DNA of 54,689 nt from contig CACZBM010000030.1 of the NCBI GenBank assembly GCA_902779445.1, positions 1-54,689 of the forward strand, given 5' to 3'. The position numbers and the translations under genes are program-made. The DNA comes from an uncultured Lachnospiraceae bacterium. Its GTDB lineage: Bacteria > Bacillota > Clostridia > Lachnospirales > Lachnospiraceae. This document shows, one piece after another, positions 46,137-53,549 of the stretch. The stretch's first letter is position 1. The number at the start of each line of letters is the position of its first letter. A model generated the notes under the pieces. The model did no database searches. It worked only from the letters and a program-made list of their open reading frames with translations, and was not told the origin of the DNA.

Positions 46137-47444
46137 ATGTGGGCATATGAATCAGTATTTTACCAGATATATCCATTGGGGCTTTGTGGTGCGCCCTTTG
46201 AAAATGACGGTGTGCAGGAACACAGGATCTTAAAGATCCTTGATCTTGTTGACCATATTGCAAAGCTTGGCTGCAATGCAGTTTATTTCTCGCCTCTTTT
46301 CGAATCGGATACCCACGGGTACAACACCAGGGATTTTTTCAAGATAGATACGAGGCTCGGGACCAATGAGGATTTTAAGAAGGTCTGTGATGCACTCCAT
46401 AAGCGGGGCATAAAGGTCATCCTTGACGGAGTCTTTAATCACGTTGGAAGGGGCTTTTACCAGTTTCAGGACGTGCTTCAAAAACGCTGGGAATCCAAAT
46501 ATAAGGACTGGTTCTATATAAATTTCGACGGGAACTCTTACTATAATGACGGCCTTTATTATGACGGCTGGGAAGGAAATTACGACCTGGTGAAATTAAA
46601 CCTCCATAATAACGAAGTTGTGGAGCATTTACTCAGTGCGGTAAAGAGCTGGGTTGACGAATACGATATTGACGGCCTCCGGCTCGATGTAGCTTACTGC
46701 CTGGACAGGGATTTTCTGAAGCGGCTGAGGAGTTATACCGACACGTTGAAGGATGAATTCTTCCTGGTGGGCGAGATACTGGGAGGAGATTATAAGGTCA
46801 TAATGAATGACGAAATGTGCCACAGCGTCACCAATTATGAATGTTATAAAGGGCTTTATTCATCCTTTAACAGCATGAACCTGTTTGAGATAATCCACTC
46901 GCTTCTCCGGCAGTTCGGGCCGGAAAACTGGACTCTATACAGGGATAAGCATCTTTTATCTTTTGTGGATAATCATGACGTTACGAGGGTTGCATCGATC
47001 CTAAGTAACCCTGAGCATCTGAAACTCATATATACGCTTATGTACGGAATGCCCGGGATTCCTATTATTTATTACGGAAGCGAATGGGGATTCAAGGCGG
47101 AGAAAAAGGACGGAGATCCTGCTCTCAGGCCTGCTTTTGATGCGCCTGAGTGGAATGATCTCACTGACCATATCGCAGCTCTTTCAAAGGCTGAGAAGGA
47201 ATGTAAGGCCCTGCAGTACGGTGACTTTAAGAGCCTGGTACTTACCAACCGACAGTGCATCTTCGAGAGGGAATGCGCTGATGGCAGGGTGATGGTTGCT
47301 ATTAATGCAGACAGCGAAGAATACAGGGCAGACTTTAACGCAAGAGCCGGAAGGGCGAAGGACCTTATCACAGGGGAAACCGTTGATTTCGGCGGAGGCT
47401 TGAAGATGCCGGGGTATTCGGGAATGATTCTAGAACCGTATTAA
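46137..47444 (+). CDS. GH13 alpha-amylase/maltodextrin-type glycoside hydrolase
   Basis: The protein has 435 residues from ATG 46137, supported by GGAGG (46126-46130) at 6 nt; the in-frame ATG at 46107 is inside a family C repeat. Conserved GH13 regions are present: DGVFNHVG (I), DGLRLDVAY (II, nucleophile Asp), LVGEILGG (III, acid/base Glu) and FVDNHDVTR (IV). There is no signal peptide, so it acts in the cytoplasm, probably on short maltodextrins like a cyclomaltodextrinase or neopullulanase. It lacks the N-terminal domain usual in that group, so specificity is open. No transporter is adjacent. Confidence 0.88.
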   Translation: MWAYESVFYQIYPLGLCGAPFENDGVQEHRILKILDLVDHIAKLGCNAVYFSPLFESDTHGYNTRDFFKIDTRLGTNEDFKKVCDALHKRGIKVILDGVFNHVGRGFYQFQDVLQKRWESKYKDWFYINFDGNSYYNDGLYYDGWEGNYDLVKLNLHNNEVVEHLLSAVKSWVDEYDIDGLRLDVAYCLDRDFLKRLRSYTDTLKDEFFLVGEILGGDYKVIMNDEMCHSVTNYECYKGLYSSFNSMNLFEIIHSLLRQFGPENWTLYRDKHLLSFVDNHDVTRVASILSNPEHLKLIYTLMYGMPGIPIIYYGSEWGFKAEKKDGDPALRPAFDAPEWNDLTDHIAALSKAEKECKALQYGDFKSLVLTNRQCIFERECADGRVMVAINADSEEYRADFNARAGRAKDLITGETVDFGGGLKMPGYSGMILEPY

Positions 47445-47475
47445 ATAAGGAGAGTCAGCATATTGTCTGAGCGGA

Positions 47476-47725
47476 TCATTGCTGTCATCCTGAGCGGATC
47501 ATTGCTGTCATCCTGAGCGGATCATTGCTGTCATCCTGAGCGGATTATTGCTGTCATCCTGAGCGGATTATTGCTGTCATCCTGAGCGAAGCGAAGGATC
47601 TAATAGAGATTCTTCGGGCTGCGCCCTCAGAATGACATCACGAAAACCAGAATGACATCACGAAAATCAGAATGACATCACGAAAATCAGAATGACATCA
47701 CGAGAATCAGAATGACAATACGAGA
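47476..47725. repeat. Family A core flanked by two different arm-derived tandem arrays
   Basis: Left: four to five 23-bp units (GCTGTCATCCTGAGCGGATC type). Centre: a complete palindrome (47575-47637). Right: five 20-bp units (CAGAATGACATCACGAAAAT type). Each array is made from the outer end of the neighbouring arm. It fills the gap between the amylase and thiN. Confidence 0.93.
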
Positions 47726-48397
47726 ATGGTAATGTCGAGCAAATGTATAGTTGTTGGAGCCGGGGATTTTAACGGCCTCAAAAATGAATACGGTGAAGTT
47801 ATTTCTCCAGGATCTTCAGACCTCCTGATCGCCGCAGACGGTGGCTATGATGCCCTTATGGAGCTGGACCTCACCCCGGATATCGTGGTGGGGGATTTTG
47901 ATTCGAGAGAGGGAAAGTCTCCTGATTCAAAGCCAGGCATGGAAGTGGTTGAGCTTTGTGTTCAGAAAAACGACACAGACCTTGGCCATGCTGTGGAAAT
48001 GGGTTTTGAGAAAGGATACAGGGATTTTCTTTTGTTCGGTGCATCCGGAGGGAGACTCAGCCACACGGAAGCCAATATAAGGATAATGAGAGGCATCGTG
48101 GAAAGAGGCGGGAGCGCGGTCCTCTACGGAAAAGATTCGAATATAAGGGTATTTAAGGACGACCGTATTGACTATTCCGAAAAGGACAGGGGAATGCTTT
48201 CAATGTTCTCGCTGTCAGAGATTTCGGAGGGCGTTACTATCCGCGGGCTTAAGTATTCTCTTACGGACTATACAATGTCATTCACTGACCCCATCGGAGT
48301 AAGCAATATGTTCACAGGAGAAAAGGGCTATATCGAAGTTAGAAAGGGAGTGCTTCTCGCAATTAACGAATACAGGGAAAGAGAAGCCGGACTCTAG
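47726..48397 (+). CDS. thiN: Thiamine pyrophosphokinase
   Basis: This 223-residue cytoplasmic enzyme converts thiamine to thiamine pyrophosphate with ATP. Family motifs are LLIAADGGYDALMELDLTPDIVVGDFDS (N-terminal), QKNDTDLGHAVE, LFGASGGRLSHTEANI and the C-terminal GVSNMFTGEKGYIEVRKGVLL. Two ATGs (47726 and 47732) are possible. Both fall in or at the edge of a family A tandem array, and neither has a convincing ribosome site. hemZ starts directly after the stop codon, so the two genes are coupled. No TPP riboswitch was seen. Confidence 0.93.
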   Translation: MVMSSKCIVVGAGDFNGLKNEYGEVISPGSSDLLIAADGGYDALMELDLTPDIVVGDFDSREGKSPDSKPGMEVVELCVQKNDTDLGHAVEMGFEKGYRDFLLFGASGGRLSHTEANIRIMRGIVERGGSAVLYGKDSNIRVFKDDRIDYSEKDRGMLSMFSLSEISEGVTIRGLKYSLTDYTMSFTDPIGVSNMFTGEKGYIEVRKGVLLAINEYREREAGL

Positions 48398-49870
48398 ATG
48401 CTGAAGATCATAATGACCCATGATAATTTCATAAATGACATTCATCCTCTTGTCAGGGCTTTTATTCCGGGTGAGGAGATAGAGACAGAAATATCCGGAA
48501 ATGCTTCGGAAGGGGATTTTTTTCTTTCTGTATTAAGGGATGATGAGGAGATCGTGAGTTTTAAGGTGCCGGATATTACAGGCACCGACAGACTTAAGAT
48601 GAAGAATATCCTTAAATGCACTCTTTATTATGAACTAAGCGATAAGCTGGGTATCACTCTTCCATGGGGCACTTTGAGCGGGATACGTCCCACAAGGCTT
48701 GCGATGGACCACCTGAATGAAGGTTTTTCCTATGAAGAGACCGTTAAGTGGATGCAGGATTATTACCTTGTGAGCCATGAAAAGGCAGTCCTTTCAACTG
48801 ATATCGCGGAAAGGGAGTTAAAGATCATTGAGAGGATAAATGAACCCGATAGCTACAGCCTCTATATAGGGATCCCTTTCTGTCCCACCACATGCCTTTA
48901 CTGCTCATTTCCGTCAAATGCCATTTCACTTTGGAAAGACAGGGTTCCTGAGTACCTTGACTGTATAGAAAAAGAGCTGGATCTCGTAGTGTCTATATTT
49001 GAGGGAAAAGTTCCGGTAACTATCTATATAGGCGGGGGTACGCCGACAACCCTTGAGCCCGAGGAGATGAAGAGGCTTTTTGACGGGTTATGTTCCAGGT
49101 TTGATCTTAAAGACTTAAAAGAATTTACGGTGGAAGCAGGGCGGCCTGATTCCATAACCCCTGAAAAACTTAAGGTCATGAAGGAATACCGTGTTGACAG
49201 GCTTTCTGTGAACCCCCAGACTATGAAGCAGGAGACTCTCGACCTTATCGGCAGGTTCCATACCGTGGATGATACTGTCAAAGCCTTTAATATGGCGAGG
49301 GATACGGGATTTGATAATATCAATATGGATATCATCCTGGGGCTTCCGAACGAGACGGAGGATGATGTAAAGCATACCATGAATGAGATCATGAGGCTTG
49401 GACCTGATGACCTTACGGTACACAGTCTCGCAGTGAAGAGAGGATCGAGACTAAAGGAAAACATAGACAAGTACGGTCTTAAATGCATGAACAATACGGA
49501 CAGGATGATGGATATAGCGGCGAAGGGTGCTTTAGAAATGGGCCTTAAACCGTATTATCTCTACCGCCAGAAGAATATGTCCGGAAATTTTGAAAATACA
49601 GGATGGGCAAGACCCGGTAAAGAAGGGCTGTATAACATTCTTATGATGGAAGAAGTCCAGTCGATCCCGGCTCTCGGAGCAGGCACGGTGTCCAAGTGCG
49701 TGATCTCCAGAAAAGACATCAGGCGGGACGGGAATGTGAAGGACGTGAACCTGTATATGAGTAAGATCGATGAAATGACAGAGAGGAAGAGGAAGTTATA
49801 CGGGGCACTCGAGCACTCAGTGCTCGAATACGTGCCCGAAAAACGTTCACTGAACGTTTTTCCATCCTGA
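48398..49870 (+). CDS. hemZ: HemZ-type coproporphyrinogen dehydrogenase, radical SAM, with repeat-encoded tail
   Basis: The frame has 490 codons. The radical SAM cluster motif PFCPTTCLYCSFPS (CxxxCxxC) lies near residues 165-178, followed by YIGGGTPTTL and VNPQTM, both HemN/HemZ-like. The 160-residue N-terminal domain is typical of Gram-positive HemZ. It is usually annotated as oxygen-independent coproporphyrinogen III dehydrogenase, but many relatives have no proven role and haem genes are not in view. The ATG follows the thiN stop at once. The final 22 codons, from GALEHSVLEY to NVFPS, read through a family B element into a family A arm, so the native end was near ERKRKLY. Confidence 0.88.
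   Translation: MLKIIMTHDNFINDIHPLVRAFIPGEEIETEISGNASEGDFFLSVLRDDEEIVSFKVPDITGTDRLKMKNILKCTLYYELSDKLGITLPWGTLSGIRPTRLAMDHLNEGFSYEETVKWMQDYYLVSHEKAVLSTDIAERELKIIERINEPDSYSLYIGIPFCPTTCLYCSFPSNAISLWKDRVPEYLDCIEKELDLVVSIFEGKVPVTIYIGGGTPTTLEPEEMKRLFDGLCSRFDLKDLKEFTVEAGRPDSITPEKLKVMKEYRVDRLSVNPQTMKQETLDLIGRFHTVDDTVKAFNMARDTGFDNINMDIILGLPNETEDDVKHTMNEIMRLGPDDLTVHSLAVKRGSRLKENIDKYGLKCMNNTDRMMDIAAKGALEMGLKPYYLYRQKNMSGNFENTGWARPGKEGLYNILMMEEVQSIPALGAGTVSKCVISRKDIRRDGNVKDVNLYMSKIDEMTERKRKLYGALEHSVLEYVPEKRSLNVFPS
49802..49863 (+). repeat. Family B structured element, copy 4
   Basis: Outer stem GGGCAC/GTGCCC (49803-49808, 49832-49837) encloses CGAGCAC-TCA-GTGCTCG. The terminal hairpin is AAAAACGTTC-ACT-GAACGTTTTT (49839-49861). 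It lies wholly within the hemZ frame. Confidence 0.88.
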
Positions 49871-49959
49871 GCGCTCTTTGTCATCCTGAGCGCTCTTTGT
49901 CATCCTGAGCTTCAGCGAAGGATCTAAGAGATTCTTCGGACTTCGTCCTCAGAATGACA
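49864..49959. repeat. Family A array and complete palindrome
   Basis: ATCCTGAGCGCTCTTTGTC-type short units lead into a complete palindrome (49898-49959) with a C-type left arm and a T-type right arm. It directly continues family B copy 4, as at 15994. Confidence 0.85.
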
Positions 49960-49995
49960 AGCTGACGCTAAGAATAGCATGTGTAAGAGGTTAGT

Positions 49996-50613
49996 ATGTG
50001 TGCGAGATATTATCTTGATAATGAAGTAGACAGGAGCCTTTTCAGGATATTTGGCGGCGGGCTGAAGTATCCGGAAAAAAAGGTTGAAAAGGATAAGGAT
50101 ATATGCCCTTCGGATGAGGGCCTCATCATCATAAAGTCCGTTGAAGATCCTTCAGTGGAAGGAAGCCCGGATGATGGAGGTTCTTACGAAGGAGAGCTTA
50201 TAAAGTGGGGCTATCCCTGTTACGACGGAAAAGGTCTCATTATCAATGCCCGGATCGAGAATATAGAGGAAAGAAAGTCTTTCTCTAACGGGATAAAAAA
50301 TAACCGCTGCCTTATACCTGCTTCAGGGTTTTACGAGTGGGACGACAATAAGGACAAGGTGACTTTCAAAAGTGCGGACAGCGATATGTTTCTCTTTGGT
50401 GGGATCTATGACGTATTTAACGGGGAAAAGAGGTTTGCGATCATCACCTGCGACGCCAATGATTCCATGAAGCCTGTCCATGACAGGATGCCCTTCGTGA
50501 TTCCCGATTCGGAGAAGGATAAGTGGCTATCCGGGGATTTCAGGGAGCTATATGATCTCAGGGTGCCGGAATTTGAGGTCATAAGGGAGTATGAGCAGCT
50601 GTCGCTGTTCTAA
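49996..50613 (+). CDS. SOS response-associated peptidase (YedK/HMCES family)
   Basis: The protein has 205 residues. It forms a covalent crosslink to abasic sites in single-stranded DNA, protecting them from breakage. The catalytic Cys2 (MCARYYL), NARIENIEE, the CLIPASGFYEW motif and PVHDRMPFVI with its histidine are all present. AGAGG precedes the ATG. No LexA box was recognised upstream, where a family A array ends. Confidence 0.92.
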   Translation: MCARYYLDNEVDRSLFRIFGGGLKYPEKKVEKDKDICPSDEGLIIIKSVEDPSVEGSPDDGGSYEGELIKWGYPCYDGKGLIINARIENIEERKSFSNGIKNNRCLIPASGFYEWDDNKDKVTFKSADSDMFLFGGIYDVFNGEKRFAIITCDANDSMKPVHDRMPFVIPDSEKDKWLSGDFRELYDLRVPEFEVIREYEQLSLF

Positions 50614-50614
50614 T

Positions 50615-50685
50615 CCTCCATCTGCCCCTTTAAAGCCTTCCCCTTCTAGGGGAAGGTGGCACGCCGCAGGCGTGACGAATGAGGG
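50615..50685. repeat. Family C element, copy 3 (short)
   Basis: GCCTTCCCCTTCTAGGGGAAGG forms the internal hairpin. The right end GACGAATGAGGG is clear, but the left end is degenerate. Confidence 0.65.
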
Positions 50686-50718
50686 CAATAGCGTATATCA
50701 AAAAATTTCAAATTACTG

Positions 50719-50747
50719 TTGCAATTTATGATTCATTTTGGTAGAAT
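50719..50747 (+). promoter_or_regulatory. Promoter of rpmB
   Basis: TTGCAA (50719-50724) and TAGAAT (50742-50747) are 17 nt apart, giving a leader of about 70 nt before rpmB. Confidence 0.65.
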
Positions 50748-50778
50748 ATGCACGTTGCGGTGGCGAAGAGGAGCGAAT

Positions 50779-50811
50779 ATGCCTAGAGCACTGCATTTAG
50801 AATGTCTGTAA
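50779..50811 (+). CDS. Possible 10-residue leader peptide before rpmB
   Basis: ATG 50779 with GAGGAG five bases upstream opens MPRALHLECL and stops at TAA 50809-50811. The stop shares its last base with the AGGAGG of rpmB. This could couple leader translation to rpmB initiation. It may also be chance. Confidence 0.35.
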   Translation: MPRALHLECL

Positions 50812-50823
50812 GGAGGTGTGATC

Positions 50824-51009
50824 ATGGCACAGTGTGCAATTTGTGGTAAGAATGTTCATTTCGGCAATAACGTAAGCCATTCTCATAGAAGGTCTAACCA
50901 TATCTGGAAGTCCAATATCAAGCATGTAAAGTGTAAGGTGAACGGAGTTCCCAAGAGGCTTTATGTTTGCAGCCGCTGCCTGCGTTCCGGCGCAGTAGAG
51001 CGTGCGTGA
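50824..51009 (+). CDS. rpmB: 50S ribosomal protein L28
   Basis: The protein has 61 residues from ATG 50824, with AGGAGGTG (50811-50818) upstream; the GTG at 50818 is part of that site. MAQCAICGK and CSRCLRSG provide two CxxC pairs, the zinc-binding (C+) form of L28, with the usual NVSHSHRRSNHIWKSN between them. It stands alone with its own promoter and terminator, as is common in Firmicutes next to Asp23 and FakA genes. Confidence 0.97.
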   Translation: MAQCAICGKNVHFGNNVSHSHRRSNHIWKSNIKHVKCKVNGVPKRLYVCSRCLRSGAVERA

Positions 51010-51044
51010 ATTATTTCATACCTTCATAAGATAGAGAGATCTGG

Positions 51045-51080
51045 AGCCATCGATTGTACAGTCGGTGGCTTTGATTTTTT
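51045..51080 (+). terminator. Intrinsic terminator of rpmB
   Basis: AGCCATCGA (51045-51053) pairs with TCGGTGGCT (51062-51070), including one G-T pair, followed by TTGATTTTTT. Confidence 0.85.
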
Positions 51081-51148
51081 AGGGAAGTTTGCTATATTTG
51101 CCCAATGTATCAAAAAGAAGTATACTGTTAGGCAGATTTTGGATATAA

Positions 51149-51282
51149 CCCTCATCCGTCACCTTCGGTGACACCTTCCCCCTTAGAAAGGGGGAAGGCT
51201 AAAATAGGGTAGTCACCTGAGGCAGAAACTATAGCCCTCCCCCTTTGGGGGAGGGTGGCCGCCGGAGGCGGACGGGTGAGGG
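51149..51282. repeat. Family C element, copy 4
   Basis: Terminal inverted repeats CCCTCATCCGTC (51149-51160) and GACGGGTGAGGG match at 11 of 12 positions. Inside are two hairpins, CCTTCCCCC...GGGGGAAGG and CCCTCCCCCTTTGGGGGAGGG. It fills most of the 302-bp gap after rpmB. Confidence 0.88.
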
Positions 51283-51311
51283 CATCAGTAAATAAAGAAA
51301 GGTATAACGAT

Positions 51312-51668
51312 ATGAAAGGACGCATGAGCACCGAGCTTGGTAATATAAGCATCGATACCGAAGCGATCGCCCAGTACGCGGGCAATAAAGCGACGGAATG
51401 CTTTGGAATAGTGGGAATGGCGGCCGTTTCCATGAAGGACGGCCTGGTCAGGCTTCTTAAAAAAGAGAACCTGTCAAGGGGCATCAGTGTAAAGATCCAC
51501 GAGAACAGGCTTATTGTAGATTTTCATGTGATAGTGGCATACGGAGTGAGTATAAGGACTGTTTCCGAAAATCTTGTGGATGCCGTGAGATACGATCTTG
51601 AGAGATACACGGGATTCGAAGTTGAGAAGATCAATATTTATGTAGAAGGCGTCAGAGTTATTGACTGA
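51312..51668 (+). CDS. Asp23/Gls24 family envelope stress-response protein
   Basis: The protein has 118 residues from ATG 51312 with AGAAAGG upstream; ATG 51324 is an alternative, and an upstream ATG at 51255 lies in a family C repeat. IDTEAIAQYAGNKATECFGIVGMA and the C-terminal EKINIYVEGVRV are family hallmarks (YloU-like). It sits directly before fakA, the conserved yloU-yloV order of Firmicutes. Its exact role is unclear; relatives line the membrane or respond to envelope stress. Confidence 0.93.
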   Translation: MKGRMSTELGNISIDTEAIAQYAGNKATECFGIVGMAAVSMKDGLVRLLKKENLSRGISVKIHENRLIVDFHVIVAYGVSIRTVSENLVDAVRYDLERYTGFEVEKINIYVEGVRVID

Positions 51669-51686
51669 GAATAAAGAGGTAAAACT

Positions 51687-53426
51687 TTGTCTATCGAGAG
51701 AATAGATGCTGCCACAGCGAAGAAGCTGTTTCTTGGGGGAGCATCGAGCTTAAATGCAAATAAGGAAATAATAAACGAGCTAAACGTTTTTCCGGTGCCG
51801 GACGGTGATACCGGTACAAATATGACAATGACCGTGATGTCAGCTGTTAAAGAAGTTCTTAAGCTTCAGGATGATGCTGATATGAAAACGGTCTGTAAAG
51901 CTATTGCTTCAGGATCATTAAAAGGAGCAAGGGGTAATTCGGGAGTTATCTTATCCCAGCTTTTACGCGGATTTACAAGGGTTATCCAGGAGTATGACGA
52001 GGTAACGGTACCTGTGATAGTTGCTGCACTGGATAAGGCTACAGAAACCGCTTATAAGGCAGTTATGAAGCCCAAGGAAGGTACGATCCTCACTGTTGCA
52101 AGAGGGATCTCGGAAAAGGCTTCTTCTCTTGCAGAGAGCGGAGAAGAGTATTCGCTGGATGAATTCGTGCGTCTTGTAACAGCTCACGGTGAGGAAGTGC
52201 TGGATAAGACACCGGATCTACTTCCTGTACTTAAGGAAGCAGGGGTTGTGGACTCCGGCGGAAGAGGCCTGATCGAAGTGATGAAGGGCCTTTTAAGCGT
52301 GCTTGAAGGAAATGAGCCTGATATTGAGAGCCTTGAAAATGACAATGGCGGCAGTGTGTCCGGAAGCGGCAGGGCTACAGGAGCCGGAAGAGATGATATC
52401 TCTACGGCAGATATCAAGTTCGGTTACTGTACGGAATTCATAATCAAGCTGGAAAGGGTGTTTAATGCCCAGAATGAAGCTGACTTTAAGGCTTTTCTCC
52501 AGTCTATCGGAGATTCCATCGTGTGCGTTGCAATGGACGATATCGTAAAGATCCATGTGCATACGAACCATCCCGGCCGCGCCTTCGAAGAAGGACTTAA
52601 ATTCGGACAGCTTACCAGCATGAAGGTTGATAATATGAGGGAGGAGCATGAGGAAAGGCTCTTCCATAAGGAGAATAACGGACGCTACACAGAGATCGGA
52701 GATGAAGGCAGCGATGCTTCGGGAGACACCGATGTTTCCGATGAAAACAGTACTTCCGGAGAAAAGAAGGACTTCGGGTTCGTGACTGTTGCAGCAGGAC
52801 CGGGACTCTCCGATGTATTTAAGGGTCTGGGTGCTGACAGAGTCATCGAGGGAGGACAGACTATGAATCCCTCTACGGATGACATTCTCAAGGCCGTTAA
52901 CAGTATCAATGCGGATACGGTGTTTATCCTTCCCAATAATAAGAACATTATCCTCGCAGCGAGCCAGGCGGCATCAATAGCTGAAGGAAAAAATGTTTAT
53001 GTGATACCTGCAAAGACCATACCCCAGGGAATAACAGCTCTCATAAATTTTATTCCTGAGCACGGGGCACTGGAAAACAGGCAGGATATGACTGATTCAC
53101 TAAGCACCATAAAGACCGGTGAAGTGACCTATGCTGTAAGGGACACTGTGATCGACGGTATTGAGATCAAGAACGGCGACATCATGGGTATCGGAGACAG
53201 CTCCATACTTGCAGTTTCCGGTTCTGTAGACCAGACTGTAAAGGAAATGCTTAAGAAGATGGTGGAAGAGGATTCCGAGCTGATCACCCTGTACTACGGA
53301 AGTGAGATCAGCGAGGATGAAGTGAACGCCCTTCAGAGTGCACTGGAGGAAGAATGGCCGGATCTTTCGGTTGAGATCCAGTACGGTGGCCAGCCGGTGT
53401 ACTACTATATAGTTTCTGTTGAGTAA
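51687..53426 (+). CDS. fakA: Fatty-acid kinase subunit FakA (DAK2/DhaL domain, YloV)
   Basis: The protein has 579 residues from TTG 51687, with AGAGGT upstream. The DhaL kinase domain has LNVFPVPDGDTGTNM (DGDTGTN at 39-45), SLKGARGNSGVILSQ and AGVVDSGGRGL. A G/S-rich linker leads to the middle domain (FGYCTEFIIKLE) and the C-terminal DegV-like domain. FakA phosphorylates fatty acids held by DegV/FakB proteins such as the one at 2191-3078. A second acidic linker (about 335-355, SDASGDTDVSDENSTSG) looks species-specific. The gene stop is followed at once by family A repeats. Confidence 0.93.
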   Translation: MSIERIDAATAKKLFLGGASSLNANKEIINELNVFPVPDGDTGTNMTMTVMSAVKEVLKLQDDADMKTVCKAIASGSLKGARGNSGVILSQLLRGFTRVIQEYDEVTVPVIVAALDKATETAYKAVMKPKEGTILTVARGISEKASSLAESGEEYSLDEFVRLVTAHGEEVLDKTPDLLPVLKEAGVVDSGGRGLIEVMKGLLSVLEGNEPDIESLENDNGGSVSGSGRATGAGRDDISTADIKFGYCTEFIIKLERVFNAQNEADFKAFLQSIGDSIVCVAMDDIVKIHVHTNHPGRAFEEGLKFGQLTSMKVDNMREEHEERLFHKENNGRYTEIGDEGSDASGDTDVSDENSTSGEKKDFGFVTVAAGPGLSDVFKGLGADRVIEGGQTMNPSTDDILKAVNSINADTVFILPNNKNIILAASQAASIAEGKNVYVIPAKTIPQGITALINFIPEHGALENRQDMTDSLSTIKTGEVTYAVRDTVIDGIEIKNGDIMGIGDSSILAVSGSVDQTVKEMLKKMVEEDSELITLYYGSEISEDEVNALQSALEEEWPDLSVEIQYGGQPVYYYIVSVE

Positions 53427-53428
53427 AG

Positions 53429-53542
53429 AGATCCTTCGGGCTGCGCCCTCAGGATGACAAAAAAGCTGCGCCCTCAGGATGACAAAAAAGCTGCGCCCTC
53501 AGGATGATGAATTGTTGTCATTCTGAGCGAAGCGAAGAATCT
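53429..53542. repeat. Family A right-arm array and left arm
   Basis: A right arm is followed by two more GCTGCGCCCTCAGGATGA units (about 25-bp period with AAAAAA linkers). A T-type left arm ends at 53542, 7 nt before recG. Confidence 0.9.
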
Positions 53543-53549
53543 ATAAATT

